This document shows positions 63,100 through 64,000 of a stretch of DNA of 64,000 bases, piece after piece. The notes under the pieces are model-generated. The model saw nothing but the letters and a program-made list of their open reading frames with translations. It had not been told where the DNA came from and did no database searches. Source of the DNA: Erinaceus europaeus (lineage: Eukaryota > Chordata > Mammalia > Eulipotyphla > Erinaceidae); contig NW_026647188.1 in NCBI RefSeq assembly GCF_950295315.1, positions 434,001 through 498,000 of the forward strand. The letters are read 5' to 3'. Positions within the stretch are counted from its first letter, which is position 1. Each line of letters begins with the position of its first letter. Both the position numbers and the translations under genes were made by a program.

Positions 63100-64000
63100 A
63101 TTTTTTTTTAAATTTCTTTATTGGGGAATTAATGTTCTACATTCAATAGTAAATACAATAGTTTGTACATGCATAACATTTCCCAGTGTTCCATATAACA
63201 ATTCAACCCCCACTAGGTCCTCTGTCATCCTTCTTGGATTCTCTCCACCCACCCAACCCAGAGTCTTTTATTTTGGTGCAATATGCCAATCCCAGTTCAG
63301 GTGCTTGCTACCTGTGTTTTGCTTTCTGATCTTGTTCAACTTCTGCCTGACAGTGAGATCATACCATATTCATCCTTTTGTTTCTGACTTATTTCACTTA
63401 ACATGAATTTTTCAAGGTCCATCCAAGATCGCAAGATTGGCTGAAAATGGTAAAGTCACCATTTTTTTATAACTGATATATAATAAATTTCTCAGCCACT
63501 CATCTGTTGTTGGAAACCTGGGTTGCTTCCAGGTTTTGGCTATTACAAATTGTGCTGCCAAGAACATATGTGTACACAGAGCTTGTTGGATGGGTGTATT
63601 GGGTTCCTTAGGATATAACCCCATGAGAGGAATTATAGGATCATAGGGTAGGTCCATTTCTAGCCTTCTGAGAATTCTCCAGACTGTTCTCCACAGTTGG
63701 ACCAATTGACATTCCCACCAGCAGTTTAGGAGGGTTCCTTTGACCCCACAGTCTCTCCAGCATTTGCTGCTGTTGCCTTTTCAGATGTATGACATTCTTA
63801 GAGGAGTGAAGTGATATCTCATTGTTGTCTTTACTTGCATTTCTCTGACAATCAGAGACTTGGAACATTTTTTTCATGTGTTTCTAGACCTTTTGGATCT
63901 CTTCTGTGGTGAATATTCTGTCCATGTCCTTTTTTGTAAGGGGTTATTTTTTTCTTGTTGAGATTTGCAAGTTCTTTATATATTTTGGTTATTAGCCTCT
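63100..64000 (-). mobile_element. L1 ORF2 C-terminus and 3' UTR, cut by window end
   Basis: The left edge ATTTTTTTTTAAATTTCTTTATTGG is the reversed A tail and 3' UTR. Minus-strand frames then give KTWKQPRFPTTDEWLRNLL, LPYDPIIPLMGLYP and the C-terminal Cys region (CWRDCG, CWWEC split over frames). Frame breaks show it is inactive. The element continues past 64000. Confidence 0.93.

Overview
The window looks like nuclear DNA from a placental mammal, most likely a hedgehog (Erinaceidae). The basis is a very dense load of tRNA-derived SINEs with heads such as GGGAGTCGGGCGGTGGCGC and bodies such as CTCCCCACCTGCAGGGGAG, a pattern I associate with Erinaceus; the assignment is from memory and was not searched. 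There are no bacterial operons, no CRISPR array and no long intact protein-coding ORF. Most long ORFs here are read-through of repeats or of GC-rich DNA.

Three SINE types recur on both strands. Type A has a GGGAGTCGGGCGGTGGCGC head, a pyrimidine-rich body and a CAACAAGGGCAACAAAAGG tail. Type B has a GGGGCCAGGCAGTGGTGCAC head, an AGCTTCACGAGTGGTGAAGC-like body and an AATAAATAAA tail. Type C is short, with AGAGAGCATAATGGTTATGC, then CAGGTTCAATCCCC and CAGAACTGAGCAGTGCTC. Around and inside them are L1 fragments (51-55 kb, 26 kb, 63-64 kb and others), an L1-like 3'-end family in both orientations (28, 38, 43, 44.6 and 53.5 kb), and LTRs of endogenous retroviruses (2.5, 17.3, 29.7 and 57.7-58.2 kb).

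The main genic signal is a duplicated gene resembling ARHGAP20 (a PH and Ras-association domain Rho-GAP family). One copy lies on the minus strand (about 22.4 to 15.1 kb) as at least eight exon-like blocks: a short first coding exon, three PH-domain blocks, an RA-like block, and four C-terminal exons whose splice phases agree. A second copy lies on the plus strand (about 59.7 to 62 kb), with a first exon of identical length (65 bp) and one PH exon. The minus copy has a net 13-bp loss in the same PH exon, which breaks the frame, so it is probably a pseudogene or altered gene. The plus copy's exon is open, but its other exons were not found.

Two other gene relics stand out. At 45.3-45.4 kb, in a GC-rich island, there is a copy of ephrin-B2 exon 1 with its splice donor but with the start codon lost and an in-frame stop. 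At 32.6-33.4 kb there is a mucin-like Ser/Thr/Gly exon built from 312-bp repeats, with plausible splice sites but three in-frame stops and a frame change. A few candidate exons and one signal-peptide-like ORF (55.1 kb) are listed at low confidence. The remaining unique sequence (7.2-8.6, 9.5-10.6, 13-14.5, 24-26, 27.3-28, 48.7-50.3, 56-57 and 60-61.8 kb) shows nothing I can name.
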